From Brachycybe producta (lineage: Eukaryota > Arthropoda > Diplopoda > Playtdesmida > Andrognathidae), in contig JAUPFP010000017.1 in the NCBI GenBank assembly GCA_036925085.1, positions 902,501-966,500 of the forward strand: a stretch of DNA of 64,000 nt. Direction: 5' to 3'. A program made the translations under genes and the position numbers. Positions 45,701 to 49,820 of the stretch are shown piece by piece; positions within the stretch are counted from its first letter, which is position 1, and each line of letters opens with the position of its first letter. The notes beneath the pieces are model-generated. The model was not told the DNA's origin, searched no databases, and was given only the letters and a program-made list of their open reading frames with translations.

Positions 45701-48035
45701 TCCTGTTTGTAACAATGCAACAGCCAATAACCATATAATGATTAGACAAAATGTTAACTTCTTAACATGTGTGGCACTTAAAATCTTAGATTCTCCAACG
45801 TACACGGTCAATTTTGCGGTTCAAAAGTTGCCTAAATGGCGGCAGCGACTAAACGTCAATTCGTAATTTACCATAATACCTGTAGAACATATTAAGGAAT
45901 ACATTCTATTTTTCTTAAAGCTGACATTGTTTTTAAAGAAGCCGAAAAGTGACTAGCAAAATGGAGCTTATTAAGATCGGTGGTCTTTATTAACATGGGT
46001 CAAACAAATTAGCATAATTCAAAATTGTATATAAGTTAAAAATCCCTTTATATATATTGCAAAAGAAAGAACGTGTTAAATACCTGGCCACAACATTCAA
46101 GAAGAGTTTACAACGTTAATTATCGTTTAAAAAAATTCAACTTAAAGGCACTAAGGTGCCTAGAATCGGGACCATGTTTTTTTCGAAACATCAAATCTCG
46201 CTTAACATTGCGTCTATGGAGTCATGCAACACGTTCACACTGGAGTGTCTAGACTTTTAACCAAAAAGTGTTACCTTGCAGCAGCATGTTTTGTTATTTA
46301 GGTTATGAACTTAATATTAGACTATGAATTTGTATGTTTTTTGAATGTTTTATGCATAAAAAAGTAAATGTACTGGAAATTAATTTTTAAAAATTAATTT
46401 TAGTAACATACGAGGTCGTAATTTAATGTATAAAACTTTTAAACTAAAATTCATAGGATTCATCAGCAAGAATGGTTTCAATTAGAAATTTGAAAACCTG
46501 AAAATGTAATTTTTGAAATAATCTGAATTTCAGAAAATAAATGAATGGATTTTTCTTCTTAAGCATATACATTGCACTATTAATATTGGTAATAGATTGG
46601 GATGTGGTCTCATGATATCTAAAGTCGGGATTAGACCGAGGAAACATTGTGCGGCATGCGGATTGCGGCAAGCGATATCGTGTAACATACTGGTGCATGC
46701 GGCGCCCAAAAAATCTTGCAACATGCGACATGCTTATTACACCGGAGGCTACAAATGTATTAAAACCGTGATTATACCTATTATACATTGTGCATCATGT
46801 TGCATGCAACCCTGTTGCATGCGAAGTGACGAACAATGTTTCCTCTGTGGCATGCTACAAATGTGACTCGTGCATTATGTTGCACGTTGTCGCCGTTGGA
46901 AACAAACGGATGACGCATGCTGCAGTCACGTTACACCTATATAACGTTGTGGTCAAACGAGCATAAACACAGGCGGTACAAAACAGTTGTAGCTTCCGGT
47001 GTAATAGGAATGTCGCATGCTTCAAGATTTTGTGTGCACTGCATGCATCAGTGCGCTACATGATGTCGCTTGCCGCAATCCACATGCCGCGCAATGTTTT
47101 TTCAGGGTAATCCCGGCTTATCAGCATACAAAATAATTTATGCATAATTTTTAATCGCACATATTAAACATTTAAAAAAATTCGCCGCAATATCTCTTTT
47201 AAGGTTAAGGAGCAACATTTAGAAGGATTCAAAGTTTGATAAAAACTAGAATGCTGCGGTGCCTAATAATTTTTTAAAAAACTTTTCTTCATGATATGAA
47301 CAATCGTTGTCACACGTTATTACATTAATTACAACGATATTATGACACGCTACTCAAGGCTAAGCTAAGCTTAAACAACGCTAAACTTAAAAATTCTCCA
47401 TAGACTCAAATAGTTAAATGCAGTTATTTATCTTGAAGTTTAACTTTTATTTGCAAAGTTTTAGTGTATGGAGAGTAAATTACTTTAGGATAATTTTAAC
47501 TAGGATCAGATCGGAAACGCACCGTCAGCGGGGGACTCCATTGAAATGCTTGTTAACAAAATATTTCGATTCGTTCCGATCCAATGTATGTGATATTGCC
47601 ATGAAGTAACATTTAGCATAAAATCTTCTACCATTCTAGTTTTGTAAACAATTTAACTTTTATTAAATTGTTGTTCCTAAAGAGAGAAAACGTTTGCGTG
47701 ATGTTAATGCATCCCAAAAACAACTCTCCAGCATGGCTTAATCCAGAACAAGCTTAAATTTTTAAGTTTGTGTAAGAAATTTTTAAGCAAAAACGTAGGC
47801 TTTTTCTTTTGCATCGTTTCAGTATGTGGCCTAAATGTTGCTTCTAAAATACAGAAGAACCATATATTTTGCAAAGATAAATGGCTACTTATATAAAAAG
47901 TCATAATTTACTAATTATTAATACTTTTTATTTTTATTATGTTGCAGTAGAAATGAAAAGGAGCCTGAAAAAGTGACCCCGTTGGATAATGACACGAACA
48001 AAACGAATAAGGATAACAATGCAGTGGCAGTGTAG
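3539..48035 (+). CDS. Fas2: Fasciclin II / NCAM-type neural cell adhesion receptor, 15 exons (5' end off window)
   Basis: Homophilic cell-adhesion receptor of the neuronal plasma membrane; family members act in axon fasciculation, guidance and synapse stability. Exons: 3539-3725, 26336-26472, 26571-26711, 26790-26927, 27015-27130, 27227-27386, 29880-30040, 30142-30319, 31725-31906, 31967-32421, 33981-34053, 34583-34763, 36943-37174, 44402-44491, 47948-48035. All introns are GT-AG and all phases join into one frame of about 838 residues. Order: five C2/I-type Ig domains (about residues 1-108, 109-201, 202-293, 294-406, 407-490), two FnIII domains (about 490-600 and 605-700), a transmembrane helix near 715-740, and a tail of about 100 residues. 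The juxtamembrane stretch DISCYVANSCGVFMFLC closely resembles vertebrate NCAM. The domain plan is that of Fas2, ApCAM and NCAM. The signal-peptide exon is probably upstream. NCAM1 or NCAM2 would be equally valid family names. Confidence 0.93.
4840..5690. repeat. Foldback (long-TIR) DNA transposon, copy 1
   Basis: The left arm (about 5070-5340) and right arm (about 5370-5650) are near-perfect inverted repeats. For example AATTGGTAAGTGCGGTTCTA on the left pairs with TAGAACCGCACTCACCAATT on the right. The left end is TTAAGAGGCTACA (from about 4838) followed by a block close to AAAATCTCCACAAA. The right terminus is lost or shortened. It is the same family as 13839-14650. Confidence 0.8.
6283..6460 (+). 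repeat. Truncated AAGGTGGCTG-family element
   Basis: The left end TTAAGGTGGTTTTATTGATA at 6283 leads into a C-homopolymer and CCTATAGG-like segments typical of the family. The right part is missing; the LINE 3' end begins near 6463. Confidence 0.5.
6463..8310 (-). mobile_element. CR1-like LINE 3' fragment, split by a solo LTR
   Basis: Reading leftward, 8310-7886 encodes reverse-transcriptase sequence around YLFADDAVVYRRI (catalytic FADD at about 8250). 7003-6594 then encodes the C-terminal region LLEYF.LIWSPFKRN and FWSFSHKVIRLWNSLP. It ends in the family's TTGAA-type 3' tail at about 6463-6480. The same protein order is seen in the copy at 59691-60754. Several frame changes and stops show it is inactive. 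A solo LTR lies at 7008-7885. The domain set fits the CR1/Jockey superfamily. Confidence 0.8.
7008..7885. mobile_element. Solo LTR fossil (Gypsy-like), inserted in LINE
   Basis: Begins TGTAACATCCCCG and ends ATTCGTTACA, with terminal TGTAAC/GTTACA inverted repeats. It is flanked by an exact 4-bp duplication GTAA (7004-7007 and 7886-7889), and the LINE resumes on either side. An AATAAA lies near 7322. No internal coding region is present. Length 878 bp. Family assignment rests on the TG..CA ends and 4-bp duplication. Confidence 0.75.
8310..8668. repeat. Partial AAGGTGGCTG-family element
   Basis: The right end AATATCTATTCAGCCACTTT lies at about 8648-8667. Internal blocks (AAACTTTTTATGACAG, CAAAAAAACATCTATGACG) match 37695-38233 and 25086-25714. 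Confidence 0.65.
9125..9522 (-). mobile_element. Short Helitron-like element
   Basis: In reverse the 3' end is hairpin CCCGTCA-TTTA-TGACGGG (9137-9154), then TTACCCCA and CTAG (9125-9128). The 5' end AAGCCAGGTATGTGTGC... is near 9520, next to a (TA)n tract. About 400 bp, non-coding and C/T-rich inside. Confidence 0.8.
10035..10420. repeat. 386-bp palindromic MITE
   Basis: Terminal inverted repeats AAGGCGCATTTACTAGTGAG and its complement CTCACTAGTAAATGCGTCTTT; inner AGCTGAAG-rich arms. No coding potential. Confidence 0.8.
10429..10674. repeat. Mariner/Tc1-like MITE with TA duplication
   Basis: Termini CAGTAAAACTTTGGAT and ATCCAAGGTTTTACTG form about 25-bp inverted repeats, flanked by TA at 10427-10428 and 10675-10676. 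At 246 bp and non-coding, it is a deletion derivative of a mariner/pogo-type transposon. Confidence 0.85.
11297..11695. repeat. Palindromic MITE, first of a tandem pair
   Basis: The left end AGGGTGCGTACAGACTACTC and right end GAGCACGAGTAGTCTGG are inverted repeats with long GAGCCCGA-containing arms. Its right terminus is degraded where the second copy begins. Confidence 0.75.
11701..12132. repeat. Palindromic MITE, second of a tandem pair
   Basis: Termini AAGGGTGCGTTCAGACTACG and AAACGCGCACCCT are inverted repeats. The interior is closely similar to 11297-11695 in the same orientation. Confidence 0.8.
13839..14650. repeat. Foldback DNA transposon, copy 2, TTAA-flanked
   Basis: Long inverted arms: AAAGGCTACATCGCGAAATT on the left pairs with the complement ending AATTTTGCGATGTAGCCTCT on the right, with TTAA at each border (13838-13841 and 14647-14650). 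The whole 0.8 kb is nearly palindromic about 14290, including a block near TTGGCGCGCGTACTG. The left arm has a short internal duplication (AAAACGTTAATTTTT..., 13932 and 13982). Confidence 0.85.
15867..16375 (-). mobile_element. Helitron-like element
   Basis: CTAG at 15867-15870, then TGGGGTAACC and a slightly imperfect hairpin ending TGACGGG. The 5' end AAGCCAGGTCTGTG (reverse) is near 16374, next to (TA)n. It shares internal blocks with 9125-9522 and 40357-42409, including AACCAATTAGAAATTGATGA and the sequence around GGGGTTCTTGGATGGG. Confidence 0.8.
16405..17003 (+). mobile_element. CR1-like LINE 3' fragment
   Basis: Nucleotide-level match to 60170-60757: a block close to CCTTAAACATTGTAAAGAAA, then sequence encoding the FWSF..RLWNSLP-type C-terminus near 16815-16870, ending in a TTGAATTGAATTGAA tail (about 16983-17000). 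Multiple stops make it inactive. Confidence 0.8.
17569..18006. repeat. Palindromic MITE, CAG-rich arms
   Basis: Termini AAAGGCGCAGTCACACTAGG and AAGTGTGACTGCGGCATT pair as inverted repeats. The interior is rich in CAGCAG/CTGCTG and contains a GTTGGACATGTCCAAC palindrome. A truncated copy occupies 1-247. Confidence 0.85.
19396..20053. repeat. hAT-like MITE carrying two ~180-bp satellite-like units
   Basis: Left end CAGGCCCGGACTGGAC and right end GTTCGTCCCTG resemble the element at 63359-63802, with shared subterminal ACCGGGAA motifs. Inside are two copies (about 19603-19780 and 19790-19925) of a unit containing GGCCGTTTTTTGAAAAAA and CTCCTGAGGC. The flanking 8 bp do not match perfectly. Confidence 0.65.
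20131..21060. repeat. TIR element interrupted by a solo LTR
   Basis: The left arm (20131-20194: CAGTGAGGCTTATTACG..., ATAGAAGTGTCGATATATG, TCCTCCTACG) and right arm (20905-21060, ending AATAAGCCTCATTG) are inverted repeats of roughly 100 bp. The left arm is split by the LTR at 20195-20904. Removing the LTR and one 4-bp duplication restores arm symmetry (CCTACGCAGGCTC). CAG..CTG-like ends suggest hAT, unconfirmed. Confidence 0.7.
20195..20904. mobile_element. Solo LTR fossil (Gypsy-like), inserted in a MITE arm
   Basis: Begins TGTAACGACCCGAC and ends GGGTCGTCACA. The flanking 4 bp are TACG (20191-20194) and TATG (20905-20908), a near-identical duplication. Length 710 bp, GC-richer than its surroundings. 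No internal region. One substitution in the duplication suggests some age. Confidence 0.7.
24240..24857. mobile_element. hAT-type non-autonomous transposon
   Basis: Left end CAGGGACGTACTGGCT and right end AGCCAGTACTTCCATG are inverted repeats. The flanking octamers TAAACCGC and CAAACCGC match at 7 of 8 positions, typical of hAT. A related element in the opposite orientation starts at 63343. Confidence 0.8.
25086..25714. repeat. AAGGTGGCTG-family element, expanded copy
   Basis: The right end ATCTATTCAGCCACCTTAA finishes at 25714. Internal blocks TGCTCCATAGATG, TTGGACGCAAAAC, CCTCCTATAGAA and a G-homopolymer are shared with 43599-44036. The left terminus is degraded, and extra sequence makes it longer than its relatives. 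Confidence 0.65.
26336..26472 (+). CDS. Fas2: Fas2 exon: C-terminal half of Ig1
   Basis: Carries the Ig signature DxGxYxC as SDRGIYTCVADYEGG, which completes the Ig1 disulfide. It joins the previous exon across a 22.6-kb intron by AG+G, giving Arg. Donor TACA/GTACGT, phase 1. Confidence 0.9.
26571..26711 (+). CDS. Fas2: Fas2 exon: first half of Ig2
   Basis: Reads MDLTWVDVPPLQHPRANS, then GYIRCKVSAEPAPQVDW, which gives the first Cys and core Trp of Ig2. Acceptor TTGTAG at 26565-26570; donor GAAG/GTTATT, phase 1. The following intron is only 78 bp. Confidence 0.9.
26790..26927 (+). CDS. Fas2: Fas2 exon: second half of Ig2
   Basis: Contains KEDDGEYTCRARV, the second Ig2 cysteine with the conserved DGEYTC motif, and ends in the domain linker IRVEVH. 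Acceptor TTTACAG; donor CACA/GTGAGT, phase 1. Confidence 0.91.
27015..27130 (+). CDS. Fas2: Fas2 exon: first half of Ig3
   Basis: Starts with the inter-domain PPRI motif (TPPRIHNLTGALTVVEDE). VVVTCMATGDPKPFYSW gives the Cys and Trp of an I-type Ig domain. HNLT is a potential N-glycosylation site. Donor GACAAG/GTAATT, phase 0. Confidence 0.91.
27227..27386 (+). CDS. Fas2: Fas2 exon: second half of Ig3
   Basis: ETLGTLVIERASKGDNGS then VQCIANNSAGEDTRQTFLTV completes Ig3 (second Cys in VQCIANN). Possible N-glycosylation sites are NGS and NNS. Donor TTG/GTAAGA, phase 1. Confidence 0.91.
28481..28930. repeat. Diverged AAGGTGG-type MITE
   Basis: The left end AAGGTGGTTTTACA pairs with right-end TGTTTATAAACCAACTT. 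Internal blocks such as TTTTAGAAACTAGAAGTG and CTCAAAATAAACTTTG recur in related fragments at 55790-55960 and 56985-57060. Confidence 0.5.
28942..29511. repeat. hAT-like MITE, TATTT-rich
   Basis: Starts CAGTGTTGGGGAGTATTT and ends AAGTATTTTCCCAAACACTG, with about 20-bp inverted repeats and the CAGTG terminus common in hAT families. A matching 8-bp duplication was not found. Confidence 0.65.
29880..30040 (+). CDS. Fas2: Fas2 exon: first half of Ig4
   Basis: VKPKILKFENITVASG followed by GRLSCDVHAESQATVEF. The Ig Cys is present, but the usual core Trp is replaced by Phe (VEFVNMG). Donor CGAG/GTGAAA, phase 0. Reading on past the donor gives no Ig-like sequence, which supports the splice. Confidence 0.88.
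30142..30319 (+). CDS. Fas2: Fas2 exon: second half of Ig4
   Basis: VERMDDGLYQCTASNKGG gives the Ig4 second Cys and DxGxYxC signature. Acceptor TCTTCAG after a long T tract; strong donor GAAT/GTAAGT, phase 1. Confidence 0.91.
30320..31724 (+). other. Fas2: Fas2 intron 8 with degenerate ~22-bp repeat and a hAT insertion
   Basis: The only gene-free content recognised is a degenerate tandem repeat at about 30945-31106 and 31617-31680 (unit near GCGCCAATTGGAACAAAC), a hAT element inside it (31107-31616), and a diverged MITE fragment at about 30600-30900. Confidence 0.65.
31107..31616. mobile_element. hAT-type non-autonomous transposon with perfect target duplication
   Basis: Ends CAGTGGCGTAGCTAGG and CCTAGCTAAGCCGCTG are inverted repeats. 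The 8-bp flank TGCCAAAC is identical at 31099-31106 and 31617-31624. 510 bp, non-coding, with an inner palindrome around 31430-31530 containing TTCGGAATCAC. Confidence 0.92.
31725..31906 (+). CDS. Fas2: Fas2 exon: first half of Ig5
   Basis: YAPEFTTTQVTEWSWIEN then VNLSCSATAIPNATITW: Cys and Trp of Ig5, with two potential N-glycosylation sites (NLS, NAT). Acceptor TTGCAG; donor TTTCT/GTAAGT, phase 0. The next intron is only 60 bp. Confidence 0.92.
31967..32421 (+). CDS. Fas2: Fas2 exon: end of Ig5 plus whole FnIII-1
   Basis: The largest exon. DISLFGPYVCRASNKLGD closes Ig5, then APGAIKQVVLKATATTMI begins the first fibronectin III domain. Its hallmark YTFRLAAVNKVGEG lies near the end, followed by the linker PAKASPEEPP. 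Donor GATAG/GTAACA, phase 2. Confidence 0.93.
32743..33850 (-). mobile_element. CR1-like LINE 3' fragment, split by a solo LTR
   Basis: The leftmost part carries the TTGAA-type tail (32744-32765). In reverse, 33850-33724 encodes PLLEYCSARSPIWDPF, the RT-distal domain also seen at 60240-60290. A solo LTR (33173-33723) lies inside. It is diverged from the other LINE copies, so it is a different subfamily. Confidence 0.7.
33173..33723. mobile_element. Solo LTR fossil (Gypsy-like), inserted in LINE
   Basis: Starts TGTAACAAATAGAGCC and ends GCAGAGTGTTACA. The flanking 4 bp are CAGC and CGGC (one difference), and the LINE sequence CTTGCAGCCCT-like is interrupted exactly here. 551 bp. The weakest of the four LTR calls. 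Confidence 0.6.
33981..34053 (+). CDS. Fas2: Fas2 exon: first part of FnIII-2
   Basis: A short exon encoding FELTWDIPADNGEPILAF and LINYAE, the conserved W and DNGxPI turn of a fibronectin III domain. Acceptor CTCCAAG; donor GAG/GTAAGA, phase 0. Confidence 0.92.
34390..34490 (-). repeat. tRNA-like SINE head in Fas2 intron 11
   Basis: In reverse it reads TAACCGAGTGCTTACATCC, CTGCCTCAGTAGTGC and GGTCACGAGATCGATTC, which resembles a tRNA with a box A (TAACCGAGTG) and box B (near GATCGATTC). No clean acceptor stem, so it is a tRNA-derived SINE remnant rather than a gene. Confidence 0.5.
34583..34763 (+). CDS. Fas2: Fas2 exon: rest of FnIII-2
   Basis: ITNVSGKLASEWISEKIP, then TGLKPDTRYKIEMRAMNS, the classic FnIII LxPxTxYxxxxRAxN motif. 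Acceptor TTTTCAAG; donor AAAAG/GTACTC, phase 1. Confidence 0.93.
35131..35406. repeat. Palindromic MITE in Fas2 intron 12
   Basis: Termini AAAAGCGCGTCCACACTATT and TAGTGTGGACGCACCTTT are inverted repeats, with GCCGATCGGCC-rich inner arms. 276 bp. Confidence 0.8.
35690..36010 (-). repeat. Two tandem satellite-like units
   Basis: Two ~180-bp units carry TTTTTCAAAAAACGGCC (35812 and 35984) and CCTCAGGAGCGCTCAA. In reverse they match the two units inside the MITE at 19396-20053. Confidence 0.75.
36943..37174 (+). CDS. Fas2: Fas2 exon: transmembrane helix and juxtamembrane tail
   Basis: A short acidic stalk (DDSSEPQANVAG) is followed by a roughly 25-residue hydrophobic helix (about 36980-37055) rich in I/V. 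Next comes DISCYVANSCGVFMFLC, whose clustered cysteines are likely palmitoylation sites as in NCAM (inference), then the basic/acidic tail KKQPSSEKVKEAAMEEGG. Donor GATAA/GTGAGT, phase 2. Confidence 0.92.
37285..37612. repeat. hAT-like remnant
   Basis: Left end TAGAGGTGGGACGAATCC and right end GGCCCGTCCCTACTTA form imperfect inverted repeats; subterminal ATTCGA motifs recur. The TAG(A/G)GGTGGG terminus is common in hAT elements. Confidence 0.6.
37695..38233. repeat. AAGGTGGCTG-family MITE
   Basis: The left end TTAAGGTGGCTGAATAG (37695) pairs with right-end CTATTCAGCTACCTGAA. Interior: AAAATTTGGACGCAAAAACG, CCTTTTTCAAATTGTC and CTTCTTATAGAACATA, then a G-homopolymer. Confidence 0.8.
38369..38640. 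repeat. GATCACACTGG-type MITE, one end clear
   Basis: The left end AAGCGGTGATCACACTGGC matches the termini at 49171 and 49203. The interior has CTTGCAAAGAAAA paired with TTTTCTTTGCAAG. The right end was not pinned down. Confidence 0.45.
39323..39805. repeat. 480-bp near-perfect palindrome
   Basis: Arms of about 220 bp fold about 39562. AATTTGATACACATAATAAG (left) pairs with CTTATTATGTGTACCAAATT (right), and the centre is TATGCTAG...CTAGCATA. No coding; a MITE or foldback element. Confidence 0.85.
39957..40340 (-). mobile_element. Helitron-like element, left partner of a head-to-head pair
   Basis: CTAG at 39957-39960; perfect hairpin CCCGTCA (39969-39975)/TGACGGG (39980-39986). The 5' end lies in the TA tract near 40340 (reverse of GACCTGGCAAAATATA). 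Very similar to 9125-9522. Confidence 0.85.
40345..42409 (+). mobile_element. Helitron-like element, right partner, with opposed minisatellites
   Basis: The 5' end is at the TA tract (CCCAGATCTGTG...). The 3' end has hairpin CCCGTCA (42380-42386)/TGACGGG (42391-42397), then TTACCCCA and CTAG at 42406-42409. About 2.06 kb, enlarged by minisatellite arrays at 40770-41110 and 41130-41950. A duplicated block with GATGTCACATGCCCCGTTC / GACGTCACATGCCCCGTTC lies at 42130-42230. No Rep/helicase coding. Confidence 0.85.
40770..41950. repeat. Inverted minisatellite arrays (15-17-bp unit)
   Basis: The first array (about 40800-41105) repeats TTTGCCCTAAAACTA. The second (about 41130-41950) repeats TTTAGGGCAAATGTCCC, which is the complement of the first unit with small changes. 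The two arrays face each other across a ~30-bp unique spacer (ACTGTATATTTAGACTACTC). Confidence 0.95.
43599..44036. repeat. AAGGTGGCTG-family MITE, best-preserved copy
   Basis: TTAAGGTGGCTGAATAGATA on the left (from 43599) pairs with TCCATTCAGCCATCTTAA on the right (to 44036). 438 bp; TTAA at both borders may be the target duplication. Interior motifs: GATGCAAAAACGTCAAGTG, TTTTCGCCTTTTTCAAACTG, ACCTCCTATAGAACG. Confidence 0.88.
44402..44491 (+). CDS. Fas2: Fas2 exon: acidic cytoplasmic segment
   Basis: A 90-bp exon encoding KDTMMVANEPVVVEDDEA and KDVTEETPMIDG. It resembles the EPIVEV...EERTP region of NCAM tails. Acceptor CCTGTAG; donor GACGG/GTGGGT, phase 2. It lies after a 7.2-kb intron. 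Skipping this exon would preserve phase (2 to 2), so alternative tails are possible. Confidence 0.85.
44909..45455. repeat. Palindromic MITE with GGGGCCCGTTTCAC termini
   Basis: Left GGGGCCCGTTTCACAAAACT and right GTTTTGTGAAACGGGCCCC are inverted repeats; AACAAGTTG-type motifs fill the arms. 547 bp, non-coding. Confidence 0.85.
46621..47120. repeat. 500-bp palindromic MITE, GCATGC-rich
   Basis: Ends AAAGTCGGGATTAGACC and GGTAATCCCGGCTTA. Arms share blocks such as TGCGGCATGCGGATTGCGGC on the left and GCCGCAATCCACATGCCGCG on the right, and CACCGGAGGCTACAA / TTGTAGCTTCCGGTG. Confidence 0.85.
47948..48035 (+). CDS. Fas2: Fas2 last coding exon: C-terminal tail
   Basis: Encodes RNEKEPEKVTPLDND and NTNKTNKDNNAVAV-like residues, then TAG at 48033-48035. 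EKEP and TPL motifs recur in Fas2/NCAM tails. The terminal V-A-V fits a class II (hydrophobic-x-hydrophobic) PDZ ligand; Drosophila Fas2 ends in a Val that binds Dlg PDZ domains. PDZ binding here is inferred. Confidence 0.88.
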
Positions 48036-49173
48036 AATGGATAGTGTTTTTTTTTTGTATCCATCTCGAAAGTGACTCTCTGAAAGATTGATCGTCGTTG
48101 TTGTAATCGGTGCTGCCACACTAACTATCCGTATTGTTTCCTTTCTAAGTCTGCTTTACCGCTAAAAAAAATGATTTGGATTTTTGGGTCATGTCAAGAC
48201 TGTGATTGGTAAAGCTAAAACAAAACAAGCAAAAAAAAAAAAAAAAACTAGCATTTGCCTCTAAAAATCCAATGATTATTCAATGAAACGGTTGTTTTTG
48301 ACTAGTGATATGTTTAGATTGATTTTTTTTTTCGTTTGTTTTAAATTTTTCGTTCATTTTTTTTTTACTACTATGTGTGTGTTTTTTTTAAAGAGTTCAT
48401 TCCATTAGTTTTAATTATCATTGGTTTCAGTACGTATTTTCTTCTTATATAAGCGGTATTTGTTTCTCAATTAATCGATGGCAAAACGGTATTTTTAATT
48501 GCGCACAGAATTTCTATCTTAAATTCCATCAATGGATGGATTACTATTTTTTTGTTGCATAGTTTCTTTGCAAATGGCAACTTTTAAGAGAACAAATATG
48601 ATGATACTTCATATTTGTATGTTTTTTTATATAACCAATTTTTTTTTATTATTATTACAGACAACAAAACCATAATTTGTGCGATATTTTCATGTTTTAA
48701 TTGGTTGTTTAGATATTTTTAGAATCTTTAAATTGAGAACCAATTTGCTGTCAAAAAAAAAAACATAAATATATATATATTATATGAAAAGGCTATGTTG
48801 CTGCTACTACTGTTGCGAGCTGTTCCATGTTTCGCTTCTGATGTATAGAACGATTCAGTTAATACGGACCCCCCCATGTGTTAATTTTAATTTTGCTACT
48901 AATACCAGATAATATGGATCGGATAATACGAAATCAACAACAAAAAAAAAAGAAATTCTTCGGCCGATGTTCTTTATTATTGCGAACGTATTATTATTAT
49001 TGAAAAAGTGAAAGCACAAAATTTTCACTTTGCTTTATTAGACAAGAAAGAATTTGTCTTATTTGTAATTGTTTGTGTTGTATGTGTTTTTTGTAAGTCT
49101 TTGTATGTTTTTTTTTGCACAAGATTATAGATTATTTCTTATGTTTTTTTATAATTTCTTTTTTCTCAATAAA
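48036..49173 (+). other. Fas2: Probable Fas2 3' UTR with candidate poly(A) signal
   Basis: AT-rich, non-coding sequence follows the Fas2 stop codon. A canonical AATAAA lies at 49168-49173, immediately where a palindromic MITE begins (49171). The true cleavage site is not shown by sequence alone. Near 48850-48940 there is a short fragment (CAGTTAATACGGACC...) that looks like a decayed pogo/mariner-type transposon end. Confidence 0.4.
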
Positions 49174-49820
49174 GCTGCAATCACACTGGCTATACATGTA
49201 TATTAAAGTGGCGATCACACGGATTCAATTTGCCGCCATTAATCTGTGTAAGAATTGATGACAAAAGAATTGTTGCAAAATCTTGCACATGTTTTGTTAT
49301 CTTTTTTATTTTTTGCAAAAAGTCAAGATTTTTGTATTGTGCGAGTCAGTGTGCAAGAAACCGCTGTAAAAGCAGCAATCACATTGTCAATATTTAAATA
49401 CTCTTGCAGGACTTAAAAAGTGTGGGTTCTTGCACACCGTCTTACAGTTAACGCGTATCTTTGTTTTTGTTTTTTTGTTGTTGTTGCAGGAAATTGTAAG
49501 ATTCACAGCAATGCTTGACTTAATTCTTGCATGGAATCTTGCGAGAAAAATAGCCATTGTGATCGCCGCTTAAGAAACGCGGACGATTTTAATTTATTGA
49601 AGGATACGTAGTAATTAATCTTGCTATAAGTATTGTCATTATGATTGCAGCTTTAAAGTAAGATTAACTGCTTACTATGTATTCTGCAATACATAAAACT
49701 TGTTACATTTTTTTACAAGCTTGCATACCTTTTACAGAGTTTTTGCAAAACATTGTATAAAAATTTTCTTGCAGAGATTTTTGCTGTAAAATACAGCCAG
49801 TGTGATTAACACTTAAAAGT
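49171..49820. repeat. Nested palindromic MITEs with TCACACTGGC termini
   Basis: The outer element begins AAAGCTGCAATCACACTGGC (49171) and ends GCCAGTGTGATTAACACTT (about 49797-49815). An inner element begins TTAAAGTGGCGATCACAC (49203) and ends GTGATCGCCGCTTAA (about 49573). A third terminus-like ATGATTGCAGCTTTAA lies near 49640. It lies just after the candidate Fas2 poly(A) signal. Confidence 0.7.

Larger units (their letters stand above)
44492..47947 (+). other. Fas2: Fas2 intron 14
   Basis: Contains two palindromic MITEs (44909-45455 and 46621-47120). Nothing is recognised at 45460-46620 and 47125-47940. Confidence 0.75.
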
